A stretch of 7,865 bases of DNA from JAYTQG01 sp043746815 (GTDB taxonomy: Bacteria; Actinomycetota; Thermoleophilia; Miltoncostaeales; Miltoncostaeaceae), in NCBI GenBank assembly GCA_043746815.1, contig JAYTQG010000194.1, positions 1-7,865 on the forward strand. The letters run 5' to 3'. The notes beneath the pieces were generated by a model. It saw nothing but the letters and a program-made list of their open reading frames with translations, made no database searches and was not told the DNA's origin. Numbering within the stretch: position 1 is the first letter of the stretch; each line of letters opens with the position of its first letter. A program made the position numbers and the translations under genes. Positions 1-6,227 of the stretch are shown here, in pieces.

Positions 1-327
1 CTCCCCGTCTCGAACGGCGCCATCGTTGACCAGGCCGGAAAGCCGATTGTCATAGTGTCATTCTGGCCCAGAATTGCCTGCCCGCCCGGAGTGACGATCG
101 GTCAAACTGGCCCGTCGGGACCCGCCGGAGCGGTCGGCCCGACAGGAGCCGTTGGCCCCGCGGGACCGGCCGGAATTCAGGGGAGCTCTGGCCCGCAGGG
201 CGTGCCAGGTGTCGCCGCACAGATCGTGGGCACGACAGCGCCGAAGAAGGTGACCAAGCGCGTTATACGAAGGAAGACCCCGAAGCCCACCGTCAAGGCC
301 GTCGTGACACCAGCCGTGGTTGGGTAG
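1..327 (+). CDS. Collagen-like Gly-X-Y repeat protein, C-terminal part (5' truncated)
   Basis: The frame is open from base 1 to the TAG at 325-327, so this is the last 108 codons of a longer gene. A GTG at base 55 is in frame but is probably not the true start, because the open frame continues upstream of it. Residues 34-70 of the visible part (bases 100-210) form twelve uninterrupted Gly-X-Y triplets plus a final Gly, rich in Pro, Ala and Val (GPSGPAG, GPTGAVGPAGPAG). This is a bacterial collagen-like stretch of the kind usually found on exported or surface proteins. A 38-residue tail follows that contains many Lys, Arg, Thr and Val (KKVTKRVIRRKTPKPTVK). Twelve triplets is short for a stable triple helix, so it may be a stalk or linker. 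The domain upstream is outside the window and I cannot name the protein. It converges on the VIT gene and is unlikely to belong to either operon here. Confidence 0.72.
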   Translation, partial: LPVSNGAIVDQAGKPIVIVSFWPRIACPPGVTIGQTGPSGPAGAVGPTGAVGPAGPAGIQGSSGPQGVPGVAAQIVGTTAPKKVTKRVIRRKTPKPTVKAVVTPAVVG

Positions 328-393
328 TCAGCAGACGCAGGATCTGACACCACCGACACCCCCCAAACCCACAACCAGGTGCTTTGACACCAC
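305..393 (+). repeat. Three TGACACCA copies at exact 40-base spacing
   Basis: The octamer TGACACCA starts at 305, 345 and 385. The last two copies extend to TGACACCAC (345-353 and 385-393). The first lies inside the end of the collagen-like gene and the other two in the intergenic region. The flanks between copies are not obviously similar, so this may be a decayed tandem repeat, a set of protein-binding sites or chance. The third copy is also part of the inverted repeat at 376-430. Confidence 0.4.
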
Positions 394-430
394 CCAGGCC
401 GTTAGCGACCCGAGTGGAGTCAGGCACCTG
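376..430. repeat. Inverted repeat pair (REP-like element or bidirectional terminator)
   Basis: The left arm at 376-391 reads CAGGTGCTTTGACACC. The right arm at 416-430, read on the minus strand, is CAGGTGCCTGACTCC. The arms match apart from one inserted base and two differences, and they enclose a 24-base loop. The perfect outer stem is 7 bp (CAGGTGC/GCACCTG), followed by a small bulge and a 4-bp TGAC/GTCA stem. The element lies between two convergent genes, where REP-like or terminator hairpins are common. There is no T-run on either side, so it is not a classical intrinsic terminator. Confidence 0.5.
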
Positions 431-460
431 TCGGTATGAACTGGCGAAGCACCGCCGTCG

Positions 461-479
461 GTGATGTGTCAGACATCAC
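461..479. repeat. Perfect 7-bp hairpin in the convergent intergenic region
   Basis: GTGATGT at 461-467 pairs with ACATCAC at 473-479 around the five-base loop GTCAG. It lies 124 bases past the stop of the minus-strand VIT gene and 134 bases past the stop of the plus-strand collagen-like gene. No U-tract follows on either strand, so it could be a factor-assisted terminator, an RNA 3'-end stabiliser or an operator-like dyad. In the rest of 328-602 I see no gene that I would support. Confidence 0.42.
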
Positions 480-602
480 GCCCTCGTCAAACTGGGCTGC
501 CAGGCGTCGCGTTGAGACCCGTGGAATCAATCGGTTCGCCGCCGCCGTACAAGCGGTACTGGTGATTCGCTCCGGGGATCGAGGGTCGCGGCGGCCTGTG
601 CC

Positions 603-1283
603 CTACACCGCAGTGCCAACGATCGCTCCGATGCCCATTGTCACCGCCATGGCGAGCGCACCTCCGAGCACAACGCGGAGGATCGCTCGCATTGGTGGGG
701 CACCACCGAGACGAGCGCCAGTGAGGCCCAGTCCGGCCAAGGTGACGAGGGTGACCCCAATCGCGGCGGCAATCCGTCCACCGGCAGGGACGACCGCGAT
801 GGCGATCAGGGGAATTGCCGCGCCGACTGAGAACGAGAGTGCGGAGGTCCAGGCAGCCTGCAACGGCCGGGCAAGCGCATCAGGGTCGAAGCGAAGCTCA
901 TCCAGCGCATGCACCCTGAGACGATCACCGGAGGACAGCGCGCGGGCCACATCCAAGGCGAGTGCATCCGGCAGACCGCGATCGCGGTAGATCCCCGCGA
1001 GCTCGTCAAGCTCGCCTTCGGGATCATTGGCAAGCTCACGGGCCTCGAGCGCGAGGTCTGCGCGCTCCGTGTCTCGCTGGGAACTGACCGATACGTACTC
1101 ACCTGCCGCCATCGACATCGAGCCAGCGGCCACGCCCGCGACACCCGCCGTGACGATTGCCGAGCGTGCTCCGCCCGCGGCGGCAACCCCAAGGACGAGG
1201 CTACCGGTCGAGAGGATTCCGTCATTCGCGCCGAGGACGGCAGCACGCAACCAACCCGTTCGGTGCGAAAGATGCCGCTCCAA
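603..1283 (-). CDS. VIT1/CCC1-family iron/manganese transporter
   Basis: This is an inner-membrane transporter of the VIT1/CCC1 family, which moves Fe2+ or Mn2+ out of the cytosol, probably against protons. With the TTG start at 1283 it has 226 residues, normal for the family. Hydrophobic segments lie at about 12-34, 40-62, 140-160, 165-185 and 195-226, a five-helix pattern. The signature GWLRAAVLGANDGILS starts at residue 10, and MSMAAGEYVSVSSQ is at 56-69. The cytosolic linker has Glu80, Glu83, Glu91 and Glu94. Their 3-8-3 spacing matches the metal-binding glutamates I recall for plant VIT1, and Asp21 and Met58 fall at matching offsets, so metal binding looks intact. The start is uncertain. 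The frame is open back to GTG 1421, with GTG 1394 and TTG 1370 also possible, but these would overlap the response-regulator gene by 38-89 bases. It is the last gene of the minus-strand operon. TTG 1283 lies 49 bases past the regulator stop. Confidence 0.88.
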   Translation of the reverse strand: MERHLSHRTGWLRAAVLGANDGILSTGSLVLGVAAAGGARSAIVTAGVAGVAAGSMSMAAGEYVSVSSQRDTERADLALEARELANDPEGELDELAGIYRDRGLPDALALDVARALSSGDRLRVHALDELRFDPDALARPLQAAWTSALSFSVGAAIPLIAIAVVPAGGRIAAAIGVTLVTLAGLGLTGARLGGAPPMRAILRVVLGGALAMAVTMGIGAIVGTAV

Positions 1284-1332
1284 GCGTGCAACCCGTGGGG
1301 GGCCAGTGTCCGATGAGGCGCTCAGAGCGCGG

Positions 1333-2025
1333 TCAGCCAGCCTCGGCGTCGCCGGTGCGTACCGAATCAAGTAGGCCTGCCTGGAGGGCAACACGCACCA
1401 TCTCGGCGCGGGTGGACGCACGGAGTTTCGTCATGATGTGGGCGCGGTGGCTCTCCACAGTCCGGGGACTGACGACAAGTTCGTCGGCGATTTCCTGATT
1501 TGTTAGCCCCAGCGCGAGCATCGAGAGAACCTGCCGCTCTCGGTCGGAAAGGTCGTCAAGCGGGCCGACCTGTCGCTGGGCGCGGGCGAGGGCGGCTCCC
1601 ATTGATGGTTGGAGATACGTCGCTCCGGCGAGGATGGCGCGGATCGCTTGAACGAGCTCTTGGTCGGCCGCGGTCTTGACGAGGTAGCCGTTCGCACCGG
1701 CAGCGAACGCGTCGCGCACGATCTCGGGTCGATCCTCCATCGACAGGACAAGTACGGGGAGATCTGGATGGCGACCGCGAAGACGTTCAAGCCCAGCCAT
1801 GCCACCGATGCCGGGCATCCCGAGATCCAAAATCAAGATGTCCGGCTTCAGACGCTCCACGACCCGAAGTGCCTCCTCCGCCGTGCCAGCCTCGCCGACC
1901 CAGTCAAGGTCGGGCTCACGTTCAAGCAGTGCGCGCAACCCTTGGCGCATGATGACGTGATCGTCGGCGATGACGACTTTCGCTGCGCTCTGCATCGCGA
2001 ACGCATCCGAGTCTGGGGTATTCAC
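1333..2025 (-). CDS. NarL/LuxR-family response regulator
   Basis: A DNA-binding response regulator of 230 residues, normal for the NarL/FixJ group. The receiver domain spans about 16-135. It has the acidic pair Asp21-Asp22, the phosphoacceptor Asp67 (ILDLGMPG), Ser95 and Lys117, so all phosphorylation residues are present. After a short linker, a LuxR-type helix-turn-helix covers about 158-217 (LSDRERQVLSMLALGLTNQEI, with the recognition part SPRTVESHRAHI). The GTG at 2025 overlaps the kinase stop as GTGA, which indicates translational coupling. An internal ATG at 1995 (residue 11) is an alternative, because the receiver fold begins only at residue 16. It is the likely output of the module. 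Its adjacent kinase lacks the usual His, so its phosphate may come from the plus-strand GAF kinase, another kinase or a small-molecule donor. No binding site can be assigned from the window. Confidence 0.95.
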   Translation of the reverse strand: MNTPDSDAFAMQSAAKVVIADDHVIMRQGLRALLEREPDLDWVGEAGTAEEALRVVERLKPDILILDLGMPGIGGMAGLERLRGRHPDLPVLVLSMEDRPEIVRDAFAAGANGYLVKTAADQELVQAIRAILAGATYLQPSMGAALARAQRQVGPLDDLSDRERQVLSMLALGLTNQEIADELVVSPRTVESHRAHIMTKLRASTRAEMVRVALQAGLLDSVRTGDAEAG

Positions 2026-2684
2026 CGTGCAGGCTCGGCGGGCAGGTCCACGATGAGGACGGTACCGGTTCCCGGCGACGACTCAAGCCGCACCTGCCCC
2101 CCAAGGAGGCCAACGCGCTCCCGGATTTCGCTCAGGCCAAGGCCATGCGTCGCGGCGTCGGGGTCGAAACCGCGTCCATTGTCCTCGATCATGATGCGCA
2201 CATTTCCCGGCTGCCCGACGACGACAACGCTAACGAAGGCGACACCACTGTGCCGCGCCACATTGAGGACGGCCTCCTGTACGACCCGAAATACCGCTTC
2301 CTCGGCAGCCTGACTCAAGTCGACCGGGAGGTCGTCGATGGCCAGCTCGACGCGGACCGAGTGCTGATGTTCAAGGCGTTCGGCTTGGCGCTGCAAGGCT
2401 AAGACGAGACCTGTCTGAGCGATAGCCGCGGGCCGCAGGTCGCGCGCCACGCTGTGGACGCGTCGCGCGGCGGCGGCGATTTCGTCGCGAAGATCTGCAA
2501 GGCTCCTGAGGCCGCGTGGGTCGGAGATGAACGACTCAAGTGCCCGCACACGGAGGGTGAGTGCTGCGAGGACCTGCCCCGACTCATCATCCAACTCACG
2601 AGAGATTCGCGTGCGTTCGGCCTCCTGTGCGGCGACAGCCCGGCGGAGTACGTCGATCTCCGCAGACGGTTCGAGGACACTCAT
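2022..2684 (-). CDS. Soluble HisKA_3-type kinase-like protein with Asp replacing the phospho-His
   Basis: A 220-residue NarL/DegS-type histidine-kinase-like protein with no membrane segment and no sensor domain. It has only a short helical N-terminus (9-24), a HisKA_3 dimerisation helix pair (about 21-105) and a HATPase_c domain (about 120-216). The ATP-binding boxes look intact: Gln136-Glu137 and Asn141 in the N box, EDNGRGFD at 167-174, GLGL at 181-184 and GTGT at 205-208. The family's H box is normally RELHDE. Here it is RELDDE, with Asp32 encoded by GAT at 2589-2591, so the autophosphorylation site is missing. It may be a pseudokinase, a phosphatase for the regulator, or a partner that another kinase phosphorylates in a heterodimer. 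The ATG at 2684 forms an ATGA overlap with the stop of the stress-protein gene, and AGGG lies five bases upstream. The frame is open back to 2741, but that would extend it into the upstream gene. The downstream regulator starts on this gene's stop codon. Confidence 0.92.
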   Translation of the reverse strand: MSVLEPSAEIDVLRRAVAAQEAERTRISRELDDESGQVLAALTLRVRALESFISDPRGLRSLADLRDEIAAAARRVHSVARDLRPAAIAQTGLVLALQRQAERLEHQHSVRVELAIDDLPVDLSQAAEEAVFRVVQEAVLNVARHSGVAFVSVVVVGQPGNVRIMIEDNGRGFDPDAATHGLGLSEIRERVGLLGGQVRLESSPGTGTVLIVDLPAEPAR

Positions 2685-3670
2685 GGAGGCCCTGGAATCG
2701 AGTGCTCCTTGAGTGCAGGTCGCGTGACAAGCACCGAGCACGGCGCATGCTGCGCAAGGTACCCCGCGAAGCTCCCGAGAAGAATTCGCTCAACCAGGCC
2801 GCGGTGCGCAGCAACGATCATGAGATCGCAACCGTTGGCGTCCGCCCAATCCGCGCAGGTTGTCGGCGGATCGCCATAGAGCGACACTGCTCGGACATCG
2901 CTCATCCCCGCGGTCCGGGCTCGAAGCCAATCCTCAGACGAGCAGCGGTATTCCTCGACGTCGGACAGCACGTATGAGTCCATGAACATGTCGGACTGCG
3001 GGGGGAGAAACGCGGCGTTGAGGGCCGTCAGCCGTCCAGGACCGCTTCCCTGAATCTGTCGGGCGAGTGCGAGGGCATCCATTGACGGCACACTGTCGTC
3101 GATACAGCAGGCGACGTGGGAATACGGCGTTCCGGCTGGAATCGGGGCCTGGCCGCTGGATCGCGGTCGTGTCACGAGGACCGGCGATGGTGAGTGATGC
3201 AGGAGATGGGCGACGAAGCTGCCGAAGACGAGACGCTCGCGCAGGCCGTGATGGGGAGCGGCCACGATGACGTCTGGCGCGTTGTCCGCTGCCCAGTCGC
3301 AGACGACCGCGGGGGCGTGACCAGCGAGGAACACCCCCTGCGAACCAGGTGTCTGCGCGACCTGATCCGCCAGCCACCTCCGTGCAACCTCGTGGATGTC
3401 TCTGGGGTCCACTTGGGTCGGGTCGACATCGTCGTAGAGGAGCGGCATTGGCGCAACGTGTAGGAGTGACAGCGTTCCGGGGCCGAGCGCGCGGAGCCGT
3501 TGCGCCTCCCGCAGCGCATCGCGCGCCTGCGATGAGCGGTCAACGCAGCATGCGATATTCCGAAATGGCGCGATGCCCGGATGAGACGGATTTCGATCGG
3601 ACGCTGGCGCCGCCGGACGCGCAACCCTCGCGGCTGGATCAACTCTTGCGACTGGCTGGAAATCGCTCAT
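2681..3670 (-). CDS. Tandem universal stress protein (two USP domains)
   Basis: A 329-residue protein with two UspA-fold domains, at about 36-168 and 183-317, after a disordered Pro/Ala/Arg-rich N-terminus. Each domain starts with a similar strand (IACCVDRS at 39-46, VACCIDDS at 186-193) and ends with the typical GSFxxxLxxHxPxxVLVTRP segment. The nucleotide-binding loop is not standard. The usual G-x2-G-x9-G-S is here PHHG-x7-GS (139-151) and AHRG-x7-GS (288-300), so the first Gly is replaced by Pro or Ala and the spacer is two residues shorter. ATP binding is therefore uncertain. Cys pairs at 41-42 and 188-189, and matching Cys124 and Cys272, recur in both domains. The ATG at 3670 overlaps the hydrolase stop as TGATG. 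The frame is open to 3820, but a longer form would overlap the hydrolase gene. The setting between a hydrolase-fold protein and two-component genes suggests a stress-signalling role. Confidence 0.93.
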   Translation of the reverse strand: MSDFQPVARVDPAARVARPAAPASDRNPSHPGIAPFRNIACCVDRSSQARDALREAQRLRALGPGTLSLLHVAPMPLLYDDVDPTQVDPRDIHEVARRWLADQVAQTPGSQGVFLAGHAPAVVCDWAADNAPDVIVAAPHHGLRERLVFGSFVAHLLHHSPSPVLVTRPRSSGQAPIPAGTPYSHVACCIDDSVPSMDALALARQIQGSGPGRLTALNAAFLPPQSDMFMDSYVLSDVEEYRCSSEDWLRARTAGMSDVRAVSLYGDPPTTCADWADANGCDLMIVAAHRGLVERILLGSFAGYLAQHAPCSVLVTRPALKEHSIPGPP

Positions 3671-4674
3671 CAGAACCGCCCGGCGGTGTCGGCGCGGGCT
3701 CGGCCCCCGCTGTCCACCTCCAGTGGCCGCGCGAACCACTCCTCCACCGCATCCATCCATCGGTCGGCAGCTTCCATGTGGGCGTTGTGACCGACTCCCT
3801 CGAGGAGTCTCAGTGTCCACCCATCATGGTCCGCGCACGCCCGAGTCGACCACTTCGCTGGTGCGTGGCGGTCCTCAGTTCCGTGAATCACGAGCACGGG
3901 GCAGGTCACCTGCGAGACGACGTGCGCGATCCAGCCGGGTGTTCTGGCCTTGGAGACAAGACTGGCGCTTGCCGAACCGATTCCGGCGACCGCGGGACCC
4001 AGCAGCAGCTGGTTGCCATCCTCAATATTTGCCGACGACACCCAGTCGGGAATCGCAGTCGGATCGGCTGAACCGTCCTGGATGAATTGCTCCGTAAGCC
4101 ATCCGGTTAGCTCGCCTCCGATCGACGCAGAATGGACAAGTGTCTGCGCCGCACGTTCGGCGAGCATCCCGGCTGGGCCGACAAGGACGTGAGCGGCGCG
4201 CGCCCATTCCTCTGCGGGAGCGAGCGGAGGTGCGGTCGCGATGACGCTGTCAACCCGCGCGCAGCCGCGCGCTTGGAGCAGCGCGACCATGGCACCCATC
4301 CCCTGCCCGACCAGGGTCACTCGTCCGACCGCGAGCGCGTCAATCGTGTCACGCACCCCGTCACACATCTCATCAAGGCAGGTGATGCCGCTCGCTGGAG
4401 AACTGCACCCAAACCCAGGGAGGTCAATCGCGAGTACTCGCCCGGCTTCACTGAGTTGGTCGGCAACCGCTATCCAGTTCAGGTGTGAGCCTCCGAGGCC
4501 ATGCAGACAAACGAAGGTTCGTCGATCACGCGGCCCCGACCACTCCCGAAAGCGCAACCGCCGAGGCGAAACGTCCAGGATGCTCGCCGGGGGAATAGGT
4601 TCAGCGCGACTCTGCGTCGCGACTCGGGCCGTTTCCATATCGAGAGCCTGGAGGGTCGACGCGGGCGATGCCAC
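3670..4674 (-). CDS. Alpha/beta-hydrolase-fold protein lacking the nucleophilic Ser
   Basis: The first gene of the minus-strand operon, 334 residues. The alpha/beta hydrolase fold is clear: the HG oxyanion motif FVCLHGLGG (54-62), AIDLPGFG (82-89), the nucleophile elbow LVGQGMGAM (121-129), the acid Asp268 in VIHGTED, and His296 in GVGHNAH. The elbow should read G-x-S-x-G. Here it is GQGMG, with Gly125 (GGG, 4300-4302) at the Ser position, while the acid and His remain. A normal esterase or lipase reaction is therefore unlikely. Gly also occupies this position in non-catalytic members such as the NDRG group. A ligand-binding or protein-interaction role is possible, comparable to the hydrolase-fold stress protein RsbQ, although RsbQ keeps its Ser. 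The start is GTG 4674, preceded by GGGAG at 4683-4687 with an 8-base spacer. ATG 4638 is an alternative, and the frame is open back to 4920. The stop overlaps the next gene as TGATG. Confidence 0.9.
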   Translation of the reverse strand: MASPASTLQALDMETARVATQSRAEPIPPASILDVSPRRLRFREWSGPRDRRTFVCLHGLGGSHLNWIAVADQLSEAGRVLAIDLPGFGCSSPASGITCLDEMCDGVRDTIDALAVGRVTLVGQGMGAMVALLQARGCARVDSVIATAPPLAPAEEWARAAHVLVGPAGMLAERAAQTLVHSASIGGELTGWLTEQFIQDGSADPTAIPDWVSSANIEDGNQLLLGPAVAGIGSASASLVSKARTPGWIAHVVSQVTCPVLVIHGTEDRHAPAKWSTRACADHDGWTLRLLEGVGHNAHMEAADRWMDAVEEWFARPLEVDSGGRARADTAGRF

Positions 4675-4860
4675 CGCGATTGCTCCCGAACAGGGCTCCG
4701 GGATTTTCCGCAAGTTCGGGGAGTAGTAGGTGATTCGGGGACCTGATCGGTGCGGATGACTACGTACGCCCCATGGGGGGTATGTCTCCCGGTGTACCCT
4801 CTGTCGGCGTTGCTCCAGACCTCGGTGACGCCCGTGCTTGACCCCAACGTCTGGAGCCAT
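4675..4860. promoter_or_regulatory. Divergent control region between the two operons
   Basis: These 186 bases separate the hydrolase start (minus) from the GAF-kinase start (plus) and should hold both promoters. I cannot assign a convincing -35/-10 pair on either strand. Visible elements are the perfect 10-bp palindrome CCCCATGGGG at 4769-4778, lying inside an imperfect dyad GTACGCC (4764-4770) / GGTGTAC (4791-4797) with one mismatch. On the minus side, GGGAG (4683-4687) is the likely ribosome-binding site of the hydrolase. On the plus side, GGAG (4853-4856) precedes the kinase GTG by four bases. The dyad is a candidate operator, possibly for the response regulator encoded in the minus operon. 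Confidence 0.45.
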
Positions 4861-6195
4861 GTGAGCATCGAGCCGCAGCATCAAACCGTCGCAGCGGAGT
4901 GGACTGTGCCGGAGCGACACACACGGCGGACGGCACGACTATCGAGATCCGTCATCCGAAACCGGATCACGGACCGTCTGCTCGGGGCGACTGGTTGGGC
5001 GCGACAGCTCGAATCGCTGGGCGATCTCAGCCGCTCACTCTCAGAGGAGCTCGATCTCGACACCATTTTGCATGTCGTATGTGAACGGGTTCGCGACTTA
5101 GTCGGCGCAGAGACGGCGCTCGTTACACTTCCAAACGACGAGGGGCAACTCCACAGCCGCGCGGTCGTCGGTGACGCCGCTCAAATGATCTGCGGCGTAC
5201 GTGCAAGCCTTGGAACAACGAAGTCTGGCCGAGTGCTTGAGCGAGGACGGGCCGAACGTGTGGATTCCGTGCTCGACGACCCTGAGGTCGACCACGACCT
5301 CGCACGCCAGATCAATCTGCGTTCTGGGATGTTCGTTCCACTGCTCGTCGGAGACCGCCGCATCGGCGTGCTGATGCTCATGAACCGGGCTGGGCGAGAC
5401 TCACGCTTTTCCGACGCGGATCTTCGCCTCGCCGAACTGTTTGCGGTACGCGCAGCGCAGGCGATCGACATGTCCCAGCGGGTCTCTCGTGAGGCGGTCG
5501 AACGGGTCGTCGCGATCCAAGAACAGGAGCGACGGCGCATCGGCCGTGAGCTCCACGACGAAACTGCCCAGGCCCTCGCGCTCATCCTGATGGGCGTTCG
5601 CTCGGTCGAAGGGGCTGCCACGGATGACGAGCGGCGGACGGCCTGCGCTCAGCTGCGCCAGCTCTCGGAAACGGCGTTGGAAGGCGTCCGGCAGCTCTCA
5701 CATCAACTGCACCCACCGACACTCGACCGGTACGGGCTCGCATCTGCGCTGGAACATCTCGCCGAACAGGTCCAATCCACGGGCGGGTTGGCGATCGACG
5801 TCCATGCCGAACTCGCTGAACGCCTTCCCGAGGACGTCGAGGCAGCACTCTTCCGGGTCGTCCAAGAAGCCCTCTCGAATGTCGAGAAACATGCCCACGC
5901 AGCGCGAGCGAGTGTCCTCGTCACCCGCAACGGCGACCGTGCCATTGCCATCGTGGAAGACGACGGCATCGGCTTCGACCCGGCCACCATCGGTCCCCAT
6001 ACCCTTGGACTGGTCGCGATGCGCGAACGTGTCGAGATTCTCGGCGGTGTATTCGAAATCGACTCACGGCCGGGCACGGGCACCACGCTGCGCGCCAGGT
6101 TCCCTGTTGGGCGACGACGAACCGGGAAAAACCACGCGCACGATCCGGGATCTGACCCTCGGGCAGGGACGCCGGGGCTTCTAACCTCAGCTTGA
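4861..6195 (+). CDS. GAF-domain histidine kinase (HisKA_3/NarX-DegS type)
   Basis: A soluble 444-residue sensor kinase. A GAF domain spans about 53-205 (LGDLSRSLSEELDLDTILHV at its start, RAAQAID at its end) and probably senses a small molecule, redox state or gas; no heme or other cofactor motif can be assigned. HisKA_3 follows with an intact H box, GRELHDETAQAL, the phospho-His being His232 (5554-5556). The HATPase_c domain has the N box VVQEALSNVEKH (Asn340), EDDGIGFD (366-373), LGL and GTGT (405-408). The C-terminus adds about 25 basic, disordered residues. GTG 4861 was chosen because GGAG precedes it by four bases and because the upstream open frame (to 4750) encodes low-similarity sequence; ATG 4756 is an alternative. 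No response-regulator gene follows on this strand. The divergent NarL-type regulator is the nearest candidate partner. It heads the plus-strand operon. Confidence 0.93.
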   Translation: MSIEPQHQTVAAEWTVPERHTRRTARLSRSVIRNRITDRLLGATGWARQLESLGDLSRSLSEELDLDTILHVVCERVRDLVGAETALVTLPNDEGQLHSRAVVGDAAQMICGVRASLGTTKSGRVLERGRAERVDSVLDDPEVDHDLARQINLRSGMFVPLLVGDRRIGVLMLMNRAGRDSRFSDADLRLAELFAVRAAQAIDMSQRVSREAVERVVAIQEQERRRIGRELHDETAQALALILMGVRSVEGAATDDERRTACAQLRQLSETALEGVRQLSHQLHPPTLDRYGLASALEHLAEQVQSTGGLAIDVHAELAERLPEDVEAALFRVVQEALSNVEKHAHAARASVLVTRNGDRAIAIVEDDGIGFDPATIGPHTLGLVAMRERVEILGGVFEIDSRPGTGTTLRARFPVGRRRTGKNHAHDPGSDPRAGTPGLLTSA

Positions 6196-6215
6196 CGGCA
6201 CGAGCAACCCTGACG

Positions 6216-6221
6216 AGGGAG
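6216..6221 (+). promoter_or_regulatory. Strong Shine-Dalgarno site
   Basis: AGGGAG ends six bases before the ATG at 6228. It is the clearest ribosome-binding site in the window and decides the start of the small downstream gene against the open frame that begins at 6192. Confidence 0.75.
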
Positions 6222-6227
6222 ACGACG

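Noticed and set aside
328..602. CRISPR array, tRNA or mobile element in the convergent gap
   Set aside because: No regularly spaced direct repeats of CRISPR length, no cloverleaf, no transposase and no terminal inverted repeats with target duplication were found; only short hairpins and spaced octamers are visible.
436..990. Plus-strand open frame of 184 codons across the intergenic region and the VIT gene
   Set aside because: Composition is Arg/Ser/Ala-rich, there is no ribosome-binding site, and two thirds lie antisense to the clearly recognisable VIT gene.
1284..1421. Longer VIT protein starting at GTG 1421
   Set aside because: It overlaps the response-regulator coding sequence by 89 bases, and the added residues are unlike the family N-terminus. 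GTG 1394 and TTG 1370 remain possible.
3671..3820. Fifty-codon N-terminal extension of the tandem stress protein
   Set aside because: It would overlap the hydrolase gene by 150 bases and is Arg/Gly-rich noise; ATG 3670 gives a clean TGATG junction.
4750..4860. Longer start for the GAF kinase
   Set aside because: The extra 37 residues show no family-like sequence, and GTG 4861 has GGAG upstream. It is kept only as an alternative.
4675..4920. N-terminal extension of the hydrolase-fold protein
   Set aside because: It would run through the divergent promoter into the GAF-kinase gene; GTG 4674 has a good GGGAG site.
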